This document shows, one piece after another, positions 25,139 to 36,246 of a DNA stretch of 64,000 nucleotides. Source of the stretch: Crotophaga sulcirostris (lineage: Eukaryota > Chordata > Aves > Cuculiformes > Crotophagidae); the NCBI GenBank assembly GCA_013397455.1, contig VYZB01000055.1, positions 2,210,072-2,274,071 on the forward strand, written 5' to 3'. Position 1 is the first letter of the stretch. Every line of letters starts with the position of its first letter. Below the pieces are notes generated by a model. The model saw only the letters and a list, made by a program, of their open reading frames with translations. It was not told where the DNA came from and made no database searches. The position numbers and the translations under genes are program-made.

Positions 25139-27800
25139 CTTCCCCCAGAAAGAAGCTGGAGAGGCTGCCTTACCACACAGATGGTTTCCCATTAAAATCA
25201 TCAACAACAATGTTGGAACTTTGTTCCTTGAAAGGAGGTTTGCCTCTGTGCACAAGTGAGCCAACAGAGGAAAAATCAGCTGCTATACATTAAGGAAAAA
25301 GTAAAACATTTAAAACAAAGAAAACCCCAATGAAAACAAAAGGAAAGGGGAAAAAAAAGTTCATCAAGTATTTAATTGCAAAAATATGGTGGGAGAGAAA
25401 GAAGACTCAAGAGAAACTCCAAGATTGCATCTGAAGTACTTATTTTGCAATGTATGACAGAAATGCTTCAATGCTGGTTGGTGTAGAGAAGTGTCCTCAA
25501 TCTTTTAAATTAATTTACTGTCTCTGATGGATCTTTTTCCACAACACGTTGTTACTCTAAGCCCCTCCTCCCATCTAGTCAAGTTCTAATCATGACCTAG
25601 CATTTGTTTTGATGTCCATGGTTTTGAGATCCAGCTTCTACATTAATCCAAAATGGAAAATTCAGATGGGAGAATACAGCCCAACAGCTGACCTGCTTGA
25701 GGATTGACTCTTGTCTATGTAAAACAAGTCAGCACTTTCCAGAAAACTCAATCACCATGGAGCATCCAAGATGCAAAAGTGATTTCCTCTTATAAGAATG
25801 AGATATCTAACGTGTTTGCTTTTGCCAAAGGCAGATTTGAATGGCAATCACAGGAACATACTATGTAAAAACCGTTCTTACTTACCATGTGACAAACGAC
25901 CTATAGAAAAACAGGACTGGTTTATTTTTTAAACTTCTTCTAACACTAGTTATTAGCATGTCTCATGCAAGTAGTAAATCATAGTACTTGCTTACCTTTA
26001 ATATATTGGAAGACACTTAGAAAATATTTTCAAAATATTTTTCCCCTTCCTTCCTCTTCATTCCCCACTTATTATTTAAATATGCCCCTGCAGTGGGGAA
26101 TCCCACTACCCATACATGAAAATTGCAAAGTGAAACTGAATATAAACAGAAAGTGACTGATCTCATTTCACTGAGCAAGAGGGTTGAAGGCCAGAAAGGA
26201 AATAAATTGCTTTAGGGGTGGGATGTTAAGCAAATATTTACACAATTTTCCAGTTTTTATCAAACATAAAATATAATCTAATAATCATCTAAGGAATGTT
26301 TTGCAAACATTTTCCCTTAAGTATTACTCAACATTTAGACACAGATGATCAGAAAGTAGAGACCCACTCCCACCAAGAATACAGCAGAATTTATTGCAAG
26401 CTCTCCCTAGTAGGAAATATTACAATGATTAGGTTTCAAGCTTGTGCAATTGTTTTTAGACAAACACAACAATATGCAATAAACTGCCATTCCCCAGATG
26501 ACTTTAGGAAAATAAAAACCTTACTAATAACAATTAAGACTGAAATAAAAGAAGAGCCAAATAAGTAACAACGCAGGACAAAGAGGTCCCCTTGAAAGAT
26601 GCATTAGCATGGAAGCCATCAAATCAGGGGGAGGTGGCTTTCCATGTGGGAAGGCATTCTCTTGGGCCACTTCTTGGCTTCCTTCTCACAAAGGAGTTCA
26701 TTCCTTTAAGTGATGATCACATATTCTCAGGGTTTGGATGAAAGTAAGCAGGGTACAGTGGGTCTCAAACTAAAGCCAGTCTTAGAACTCAACAGTTCAG
26801 AGAAGAGGTCCAGGTTCAACAGTCCTCTCAAACAATCTCTATCATCCAAGTCAGCCACAACAATTTTTTCTATGGAACCTGTAATTAATTAGGTCAGTAG
26901 AGCAAGAAGAAAAAACAGAAACTGTACTGTAAGCTAGTCCCTACATTTATAAAACAGATTTTCTCTGGTATCTTATGCACCAGCTCCTCTCAAATTCAGA
27001 GAACAAGCATTGGGGCACAAGTTTTTCCATTGATTTCATTGATTGAAGTGACTGCCTACTACCCCAGGTCTACACATCTCTCCTCCACACCTTCTTTGAG
27101 CAAGGAAATGGCAGTGCCGTGATAGTAAGTCATAAAACATTACATTTGTAGGGATATATTTCTTCTTTGAGGAACACTAAAATACTTAACTGATGTTTGT
27201 ACGGTACTGATTGTTTGCAGGTTGACAGCAGCCAGCAATAATACATCTCAGTCCACAGCAATCTATAAGAACATAATTTCTGACAGGAGCAGTAAGGAGA
27301 GATTGATAAGGAAGAAGCAGTTGCCTGGACTAGCACATCAAGTTTAACATTACTGCTCTTCTATGAGTACACTTAATCATCGTGTCTCCAGGGGTACATT
27401 AATTCTATTTGTTGAATCAACCCAATTACTCTTTTCTGTCTGCAACACATCAAAAATGTCACCCAAGGAAAGATGATCCTGTCACCTGTAGCCCTCAAAA
27501 TTGTATTATCCAAAGAAGACAACAAAGAATTGATATCTCCTCTTTCTCAAATATACGTTCAGTGGTTAAGGAGATCAGGTATGTACTTAGTAATAGACTG
27601 CTCTGGGAAATCAGATACTCCACATCCCTCCAGTATAAATTTTCCATGCTTCCTTTTCACTCCTTTTAAATTCATTTAAGCCATGACTCCAAATCAGGAT
27701 AGGCACTGCTACCAGTTTGTCCACCACTCACAAACTCTCATCAGGTTGTCATGAGAGGACCATGCATTTGCCCTTGAAATGCTTTGCTGAGATATGGAAC

Positions 27801-27885
27801 GTTATCCTCATTTTAGAGATGCACAGGAGCAGATGTGTCCAGAGTTATCTAAGATACACCCAGGAGAAAGCTAGGATTCAAACAT
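27801..27885 (-). repeat. Ancient MIR/L2-like SINE relic
   Basis: CCTCATTTTAGAGATG (27807) followed by a GCACAGGAGCAGATGTG block, CAGAGTTATCTAAGATACAC and GAGAAAGCTAGGATTCAAAC keeps the order of the antisense MIR/L2 consensus (CATTTTACAGATGAGGAAAC ... AGCTGGGATTCGAAC). MIR and L2 relics are known at low copy in bird genomes as leftovers from the amniote ancestor. Roughly a third of positions look changed, so the call rests on ordered landmarks, not on an alignment. Confidence 0.6.
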
Positions 27886-29070
27886 TAGTAGTCAAGTTTC
27901 TAACTGTTTTTCCTGGATTGAGACGGGGGAAAAAAAATATCAACACCTTTACAGGATCAGAAATAAGTAATTTACACAATATCTCAAAACCAGAAGGCAG
28001 TACATCATGAAGCACATGGAAACATGCCAATGCTTAATATTCAACTTATATGAAATACAGATATGAAAAGCCTATAAAAGGGACACTTAAACTGAGTCTT
28101 ATTTTGTTTTATTTTAAATATTATAACCATGAAAATATTGTATATTTTGAAAGCATATATAATGGCTCATGAAGGGAGATATTTTCTTCTCTTTACACAT
28201 ACACTTGAAAATACTTTATCTCTAAAATTCGTACCAGCATAAAAAAGCCCTAGTAAAAAGATCTTCTTTCCTCCCCACCCTAAGAATAACAAAAAAAGAA
28301 TAATATAATTAGTCTGCCTTTGAAATAGATGTAAAGACTTAGAAAGCTATGTCTTCCCATTCATAACACTAAATGAAAAGTGAACACACTTCTTTTTAGT
28401 ACACAGAGTTTGTTACTGAATATATTCAGTGCCTCTGAGTATAGTTGCATTATGTAGGAACAGAAACCAAAATGAAAATCTCTGTATTAATATTTTACTG
28501 CTATTTTTTTATACAAGTGCACACAGTAAGAAATAACTAAGATCTCATCCTGACAGACACTCTACTGCTTTAAAAGATGATCTCAAAATGAGCTAAGGAA
28601 CTGGCATTTGCAGAGCTCCGCCTCTATTAGCAGAACCATCGCTGCTGAGCACTTGTGTTAAGCTCAAGACTACTCCTCCAGCCTTACTGACCTGCAAACT
28701 CAGTCATACTACTTCCACAAGTCCTATCCCTCCACTGCCTACTGGTAATGCCAGTCAAGCCTTCATCCAGGGATAAACTCAATTATATTTCCTCATCCAA
28801 CACAATAAGAAATGAGACCGAGTCCTTCAATAAATACTTTAAGGCATCTTAAGCCCAAGCTCTGAAGTAAAACACCAAAATGAACATCACTGTTTTAATA
28901 CAGGATTGTATGATCTTCCATCTCCTTAAAAATGTGGTGGCAAACAAGGTTCTTCTTATCAATGAATTTTGAATGTATTTTCGTGGCTATTTTTGGGGGG
29001 TTCACCAAGGATACTTTGAGGAAATGGAAATCTTGAGCAATCCCCTTTGTTTCTATTACAAATACACCCA

Positions 29071-29130
29071 TTCATAGAATCATAGAAGAGATGATTCTAT
29101 TATATAGATGATTATAGATTAATAGATGAT
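29071..29130 (-). repeat. CR1 3'-tail scrap plus GATGATT-type tandem repeat
   Basis: TTCATAGAATCATAGAA at 29071-29087 is the reverse complement of the CR1 3' terminal ATTCTATGA repeats. It is followed by a degenerate run of AGATGATT/ATAGATTA units to about 29130. This could be a CR1 copy truncated almost to its tail whose repeats then expanded, or an independent microsatellite. No CR1 body sequence follows, so the assignment is tentative. Confidence 0.5.
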
Positions 29131-30500
29131 TCACCTCTATCCCTTGAAAAAGATTGGGTTTTGCTGCTGCTCTTTGGTTTATTCTGCTTAAGCATCGCTC
29201 AAAATAAAATTAAATGGACTGTAAGAGCAGGCAACTTCTTGCCTCCAAAGTTCTGGAACCACTGAACTTTCTCATATGTAATAATTCAGACTCACTCCTT
29301 TAAATTTTGCCCAGGAAAATAAGATGGTCTTTATATTCCAAAGATGTCTTCACAAAAGTCTGCAGTACTGGATTTTCTGATGCCGAGTGATTATGAAACC
29401 CTCTTTTGTTCTCAGAACTTCATGATGTATATCTATAACTCTTTCTTGTTCGTGAAGATAAGACCAGCCTTGTCTCTCTAAATGCCATTTCAAAGGAAGA
29501 TTCACAGTTGTTTGACTTTTGATCTGTGTGGCAACTAGCTCGACCACCTGCGCTGGGTTCGAGCAGTTACTGAGCTTGCTTTGTACCATCTTATGAACAC
29601 AGCAAGCTTTTTAAACCAGAAAGAGCTGATGTGTGAATACACCAATTTACAATGTAAATACAGGGCCCGACAATATGGGCATCTTTAATGACCAAATGTG
29701 TAAAGTGCATATATTGTTTACTGATTATATCATTAAATTAAACAGATGGCTCGTATTCTACATCCACCTACAGTGGATTAAAACACAATGGTGTAATAGT
29801 CTGGTAAACTGGTAATGTGAAACATTGCTTTGTACTGGTGTAGTAGTATAAATAGCTGTTCACAAACGAGGTACAAAGCCCCACTGCCACCAGGAGTAAT
29901 TAGCTTAAGGCTGTACTGAAAGAATGCTACCTTCACAATCAACACGTGTTGGCCATTCACACTGGAAACTGTGTTTGGAAAAAAAAAATATAGCAGTGAT
30001 AGAAAGCAGCAAGGAAGTTTCTCAGCATGGATAAAGTAGACCAGATGCTTTCCAACATCTAGGCAAGGCTGGGCACACTTAGAACCATGTTTCTCAAACA
30101 ATTCCCTATATAAATGCATTATTTATGGCCATGATAAGCATGTCAGAGAAACACACAGTGCTGGTTTTGGTTGCACAAGCATTTTTATCAGGACAATGAC
30201 CTGATAAATTAAAAATAATTTTAATATCCAGTTTTCACTCAAGAAAAATAATCCATTAGTATTGTAATCTTAAACTATCAGCAAATCTACTAAATAAGAC
30301 AAGATTAAGACTTTGTTCCAACTTGCAACTGCTCCAAAAACCTTCTGGGTTACAGCTTAGTTAATATAGCAAAGTCCAAGCTAAATAAAAGCTCTTAGGG
30401 TAATAAATGCTGCATAGTGAGACCCTGCAAGCTAAGCCATGTTAACACTCATGGAAAAACGTCAATATTTGCAGGAGGCATACAAGTCAGTAAAAAACTC

Positions 30501-30860
30501 TTAGAATCATAAAATCGTTAAGGTAGGAAGAGACCTCTAAGATAATTGAGTCCAACTGTCAGCCTAACACCACCATGCCTACTAAACCATGTCACAAAGT
30601 GCCACATCTACATGTTCTTTGAACAACTCCAGGGATGGAGACTCCACCATTGCCCTGGGCAGCCCTTCCAATTTTTCACCACTCTTTTGGTAAAGAAATT
30701 TCTCCTAATATCCAATCTAAACCTTCCATGGCTTGACCTGAGGCCATTTCCTCTCATCCTATCACTTTTTACTTGGGAGAAGAGACCAGCACCCACCTCA
30801 CAACAACCTCCTTTCAGGTAGTTGTAGAGATTGATAAGGTCTCCCCTCAGCCTCCTCTTC
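30501..30860 (-). repeat. CR1 LINE fragment, 3' part, minus strand
   Basis: A truncated CR1 in the same orientation as VTI1A. The 3' end begins at 30501 (TTAGAATCATAAAATCG, a worn tail repeat). It continues with the reverse complement of the CCTTAACGAT/AGGTCTCTT tail, then of the segment coding [19 protein letters not shown] (minus strand, about 30780-30720), and stops after CTCAGCCTCCTCTTC near 30860. Several frame breaks are visible: the open frame 30608-30796 ends with a run-in that lacks the expected LPREVV. It is an older copy of the same general type as 4849-5338. Confidence 0.94.
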
Positions 30861-33800
30861 CACTATGTTTTTAAAATGGAGAGCACTAATGCCACTTCTA
30901 ATAAATTGTAGCTCCTGATTATGCAAATTCATTGACTAATATTTTTTAAGCTGTCAAAGCACCCCAATTAATAAACTGATTTTAAAATATGATTTAAAAA
31001 TCTGCATTATAATCCGGATTCTAAGGCTGAAGTAGCATTAGCACTGAAAATTTATCAGTTTGTCCAAAGTGAGGAGGTTGCAAGATTCTCTCCCTCATTT
31101 ATATTATTCTAGATATTTTGGACACAACTTCAATGATTTTCAATTGACTACTTTAGAGCTACACAAATGTTGTAGAGAACACAAATCTCAGTGTTTATGG
31201 TAAAACTGTTTTTCTCTGCCTTCCCCCTTTTGCTCAGTTTCCACACGGACTTTTCTTTGCCTTCCTGATTAGGTTCAAATCTTCCACATTAGTTAAAGGG
31301 CCCGCCAAAACTAGCAAATTTTCATCCTTCCTTTCACCAAGTAGACTAAACAATCTCTCATTGTAAGACCACACTTTCTCATTCATGACTTTGTTATTTC
31401 TCAGACAGTTGCTCAGCAGTTCGCAATGTGTGAACATTTCTTCTACAGAGTTTTAAAGGTCCAATACAACATAATTACGTGCTACCCAAGGATATAAATT
31501 CTCCCTTAGTTTTAGTCTTGTCCCACAGCAGCACTAATTTATCTGCAACAAACTCTAAATGATCCTGGTATTCCTTAGCTGTCAATTTGTCACAGTCATC
31601 ATTTATGGCCTCCTACAACTACAACAAACAACACCCCTCACCCTCAGGTAAACTTTGCTCAAACAAAAAGAGATCCTCAATATTAGGGCTACGGATGAGC
31701 AAACTACTCACATGAGTATGACTTGCAAATTCAGGCCCTTGATTTTGCTGTAGAGCTTGCGTGATGGACTTGAACAAAAAGGGTAGTCAGCAAATCCCAA
31801 AGTTTTCCTCTGTTCCAGTTGCTGGTCACTTAATCTCTTATGTCTCTTGAGCACAGCCAAAACTCTGACCTGCTGCTACCAGCTAGATTAAATCTTTAAT
31901 CTAAAAGATTAGCTAATAAGGACAAGATTCTGATATCACAGCAGTTTTAAATCAGCTTGATGACTTCATTGTTTTCTTAAAGACAAAGCCCTTGGTATGT
32001 GATCAGAATCATGCTCAAAAGCTGAATTAATTTTGCTTTTACTAAAAGCTGACAATTTCAATAAAGCACAGTGAAAAAAAGTGCCAAGTGCTACTGAAAA
32101 TTATACTTAGAATGCATAAAATAGCTTCTTTACCTGATAAAGATTAACAAAACTCCTGCAGAGACCTGACAGAAGACTAGGCAAAACAGTTCCTGTTCCC
32201 ACCGTTTGCTTCCAAACACTAGATCTGTCCAAAATGCTCGGGTGTCTATGGGTAATGGTGTGAGAAATAGTTTAAAAGTTCTGATGTTTGTTTGATAACA
32301 TTACTGCATTTTTCTTGAAGTGTTTAGAAAGTTAAATCTCTGTATTTTGTTGATCTTGTTTGAGTTTCAAATGTTACTTCTAGTCAGCTCAGTATACAGC
32401 CTAGTTTTAGTGAAGATAGGCAACCTCATGAGAACAATTTAATTTAATTTTGCTGTCTCTAGTTGAAAAGCTCAGTGACACTTACACATGAAGCTCCTGT
32501 TTGGAGAGGCAGAGCTTCCAGGATTTGTCTCTTGGAACACTATCCAGGTGTTCCATTTTTACATTCCTGAATCTTATCAAAAGGCCTGGCTTGATGAAAA
32601 CTAGAAACTATAATTTAATTCTCTACACTATTATATATGTTCTCTAACTCTTGAAAAGTTTAGCAGAAATTTCTTTCCACAGCAGAAGTCATGGGCCATG
32701 AAAGAGCACAGAAATCTCCTCAAATGCACCAGCACATAAAAGCTGTCTGTCTACCCAGGAAGAAATGGGCTAAATATTAGGGAAAACTTGGAATAGTGTG
32801 ACTGAAAATATGAGGAATGTTAATCAGTGCAGAGAAGGCCAGATGAATATCTGTCAGGACTGAAACAGAGACAGTCGATCCTGCCTTAACACAAAGGGAT
32901 GAACTTTTCTGAGATCACTTCCATGTTGATTTCCCTTCATTTGGTAAATTCGTGAATTAAAATGAAATGACCCATATAGCAAGATACCATGTAGATCTGA
33001 GATCAGAAAATGTTACATTTAGGAATTTACGGCTTAAACACTCTGTACTAAATGGAATGTGTAAAATTTGGCACATACTGTTCTGTGGCAGTTATAGTGT
33101 GAGTGGTGTCAAGAACAACACGAACCTTAATTTACTACCAGACTTAAGGAGTCTGACTGCATTTATTTCTGAAGAGTTGCCTTCAATTATTCCCACAATT
33201 ACCGATGTCAGCTTTTGCTAACAGTTCACCCTGCTTTGCGTAAACAATCTCACCACATTCAAAATATTTTAACTATCATCACATACCATGTCAGAGAGTA
33301 CTCATCCAACCAGAAACTACTTGTAGCTACTGCAAGAAAGCATTGCAATGATTATGCTGATATAAGACGTGCCTTCTCATGAAAGCATGTCATGGGACAT
33401 CTACTGTGGCTCAGACATGACATAGCTCACTATGAAATACTGTTTGTTTCACTCATGACATGCCGAATCTTTTTAGGCCCTAGCTGCTTAATGGTAGTAA
33501 ATGTATCTCAATACAGAGAACAATCACAAAGGGTTACATGATATTTAACCTATTACAATGCTTTACATTCTTGGTATATCCAGTCTAGGACTAGCTTGGA
33601 TAATTATCCATTGGGACCATGCTTTCCGGCAGAAACTCAACTGTGCTTTAGATAATGTTCTTTCCAGCTGTTCAGCTGGATCCAAGTAGATGGAAGGAGG
33701 GTAAATGAGATAGTAATTCCAGATGATAGAAAAGAGGGAGTGGAGAGGACAGAACAAAGGCCATTGTACATTTTAAAAAGGAATGAAAAGAAGAGAATTA

Positions 33801-36026
33801 GAAATATTGTCTGAAGAATGCTGAGAGCCCTGCTCATAAAGGACGTAGTGCAGGCAGCGTGACATGTGGATAGAGCTTTCTAACAATCTGGAAAATAAAA
33901 CAATACTACAACACAAATGCTCCTACCTCAATGAAGGACACATCCTTCTAAGACTGCCTAAGAGCAACGAGATTAAAACACTGAATTGTTTTATCCCACA
34001 CACTTAAGTTATTAAAACGTAAAGATCAATCATGATGCTTCTTTTTTTTCCCAGGTTTGAAGTAAACTTAACTCTGTGTCACCTAGGCTGTTGTAGCTGA
34101 AGGTCTGCAAAGGCTAAGGTGGCATTAAACTAATTATGGCTACATGCTTGCAATTTCCAAATTGGTCCTATTCAGTGAGACATTCAATATCTTCAGTACA
34201 TGGCTTAGAATTCTCTATGTACGCTGCTTGTCGTAGCTATTGTGGTTATAGAGCAGCTCAAAAGACTTCTGCACCTTCTATGACATATGAATTGCAAGGT
34301 ATTGCTAACATTGCATGAAAATAGAGTAAGATTTTTCAAAAGCATTTTGGAAACAACACAGACAACACTGTACAAGAAGGATGAGCAAGGTTTATAAAAT
34401 GGCTCTCAATTGAGTATTAAAAATTAGTAATGTATCTTACATACATGAGATTATGTTGTACCTAAATTGAGAACAGGAAACCCACAGCGTCCCATACTAT
34501 TTAGAAATTCTTGCTGTTGAGACCTAGAGGTACATTTCCTGTTTTTTTGGTTGGACTCCTAAATGATGAAGAATTCTTACTCTTGAGAATTTTGCTGACA
34601 CTACATTTACATTTTCCAGATGTTTTGTCCATCACTCCAATAAAGAAACAAGGTTTCTTTTTAAACTCAGAGACAAAGTGAGGAACAACCAGGTACTAAT
34701 TAATACTAAGGTTTAACCTGGAATAACAAGCCTTATGTTCCTCACTCAAAGACTACTTTGTGATTAACAGCACCACAAAACTTGCCAGTTTCCTATTGAA
34801 GAAATTCACCATTTCCTAATTGATAAAGATTAGTTGCATATTAAGACATAATTATGTACAATAATATAGGAATCAAGTAACTATATTAAATGCTGAAAAG
34901 TCGGGACATTTTTTAAAAATAATGTTCTTACAGTGACAGTAACAAGCACTAAAATATTTTATGGTTTCCATTTAACAACAGAAATATTAAGGACAGGATT
35001 TACTCTGTAATCAGCCTTGAGCAAGAAGCACAATAAGAGCTGTGTTGCCCCAAGAGATGACCCAGAATCATTCTGCCACTCACTCCCCCCTTATTCAGTC
35101 TCCCTGGAGTTAAGGGAATTGCTCCTCTGGTTTAAGTTAACCATATGCTTAAATATGTTCCTGAATAAAGGTCTAAATTACCGAAGTAAACAGCTGCAGC
35201 TGTAAATATTCAACATGGAGCAGACATGTTGCTACAGCATTTACTGTTCAAATCATTTTTCAGTGCAGAAACATAACTTGAAGTAAAAATAGAAAAATAG
35301 GTACCAAAAAGTTGCTGGAACAATTTCTACTCAAACTTCTTTTGGCTTGAGACCAAATATGCAAGGTTCCTGCTGGAAAGAGGAATTCCTCTGCTAGCAC
35401 AAAAACAAGGCAAATCTAACTGTATGTTAAACTTCACTCCGTATCTGCAGTATGAAGATCTTTCTCCAGAAAACTGCACAGGCTCGACATACACGGCCTA
35501 GTATGACTGATACTGAGATAGGCTTTAGCTGAGAAGAAAATATATTTTGTTATGGACTTTTGAGGATGGAAACAAAGATTAGTAAGGAAATAGGGGAAAA
35601 AAGACAGTGCTAACTATCACTCTTTGTTTTGGTTTGCCTCAACAGGGACATGGCTGTCTCTGCTGCTCTTCTACATATGGCAATGTGGGCTTCGTAGTCA
35701 AGAGGGAAGGCATGGCAGACATAATCAACTTTCCACATTTCTAGGACTGTAAAAAAGCAAAAAAGTTCTTGTGCATCCACTGCTGAAGGGCCTCCTAACC
35801 AGGTCAATGGGTGGTGGTGGAGCACACCACACCCTGTTTGAAGAATTGCCCTGCACTGATTCTCATCTCAGCCTAACGACCACAGAGACCTCTTTACAAC
35901 TGCTGAAGCTGTTTGTGAACTGCTGGGAATGACTTCTATCCAGGCCCAGACTCTAAAGGTCAATTCTAAGACACATTTTAAATTACTTCTGCTTAGGATT
36001 AGAGGCAATTGACACAAGTTGGATGC
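30861..36026. other. Intron, little structure
   Basis: Contains the compound palindrome at 31884-31910 and a spaced inverted repeat at 33385-33463. No exon or transposon recognised. Confidence 0.55.
31884..31910. repeat. Compound AT-rich palindrome
   Basis: TAGATTAAA and TTTAATCTA (31884-31892 and 31895-31903) form a 9-bp perfect stem around TC. The right arm can alternatively pair with AGATTA at 31906-31911, giving two mutually exclusive hairpins. Confidence 0.8.
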
Positions 36027-36246
36027 TGGGAAACTTCAATTAGATACGTGGAAAAATTGCTTATTTCAAATGCTACTGGAATAGATTGCTTAGAGAGGCA
36101 TTGGTATCTCCAGTCTTGGATGTGTTCAAAACGTGACTGAAGAAGTCTCCGAGTAACCCACTTTAATTAGACTTGCTTTGCCAGGAGGTTGGATGTGATG
36201 ATCTCTAGAGGTCCCTTCCAACCTAAATTGTCCTGTGATTCTATGA
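36027..36246 (+). repeat. Old CR1 LINE 3' end, plus strand
   Basis: A diverged CR1 3' end antisense to VTI1A. Recognisable landmarks in order are CTGGGAAACTTCAATTAGAT, GATTGCTTAGAGAGGCATTG (standing for the usual TTGCCCAGAGAGG), CTCCAGTCTTGGATGTGTTC, GAGGTTGGATGTGATGATCT, GGTCCCTTCCAACCTAAATT and the tail GTGATTCTATGAA. Many substitutions and small indels relative to the other copies mark it as ancient. The left border is uncertain by some tens of bases. Confidence 0.88.

Larger units (their letters stand above)
24767..30500. other. Intron with old repeat scraps
   Basis: Holds the T22 tract, the MIR/L2 relic at 27801-27885 and the CR1 tail scrap at 29071-29130. No exon recognised. Confidence 0.55.

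Noticed and set aside
29555..29566. GGGTTCGAGCAG resembling a tRNA B box
   Set aside because: No matching A box, acceptor stem or cloverleaf can be drawn around it.
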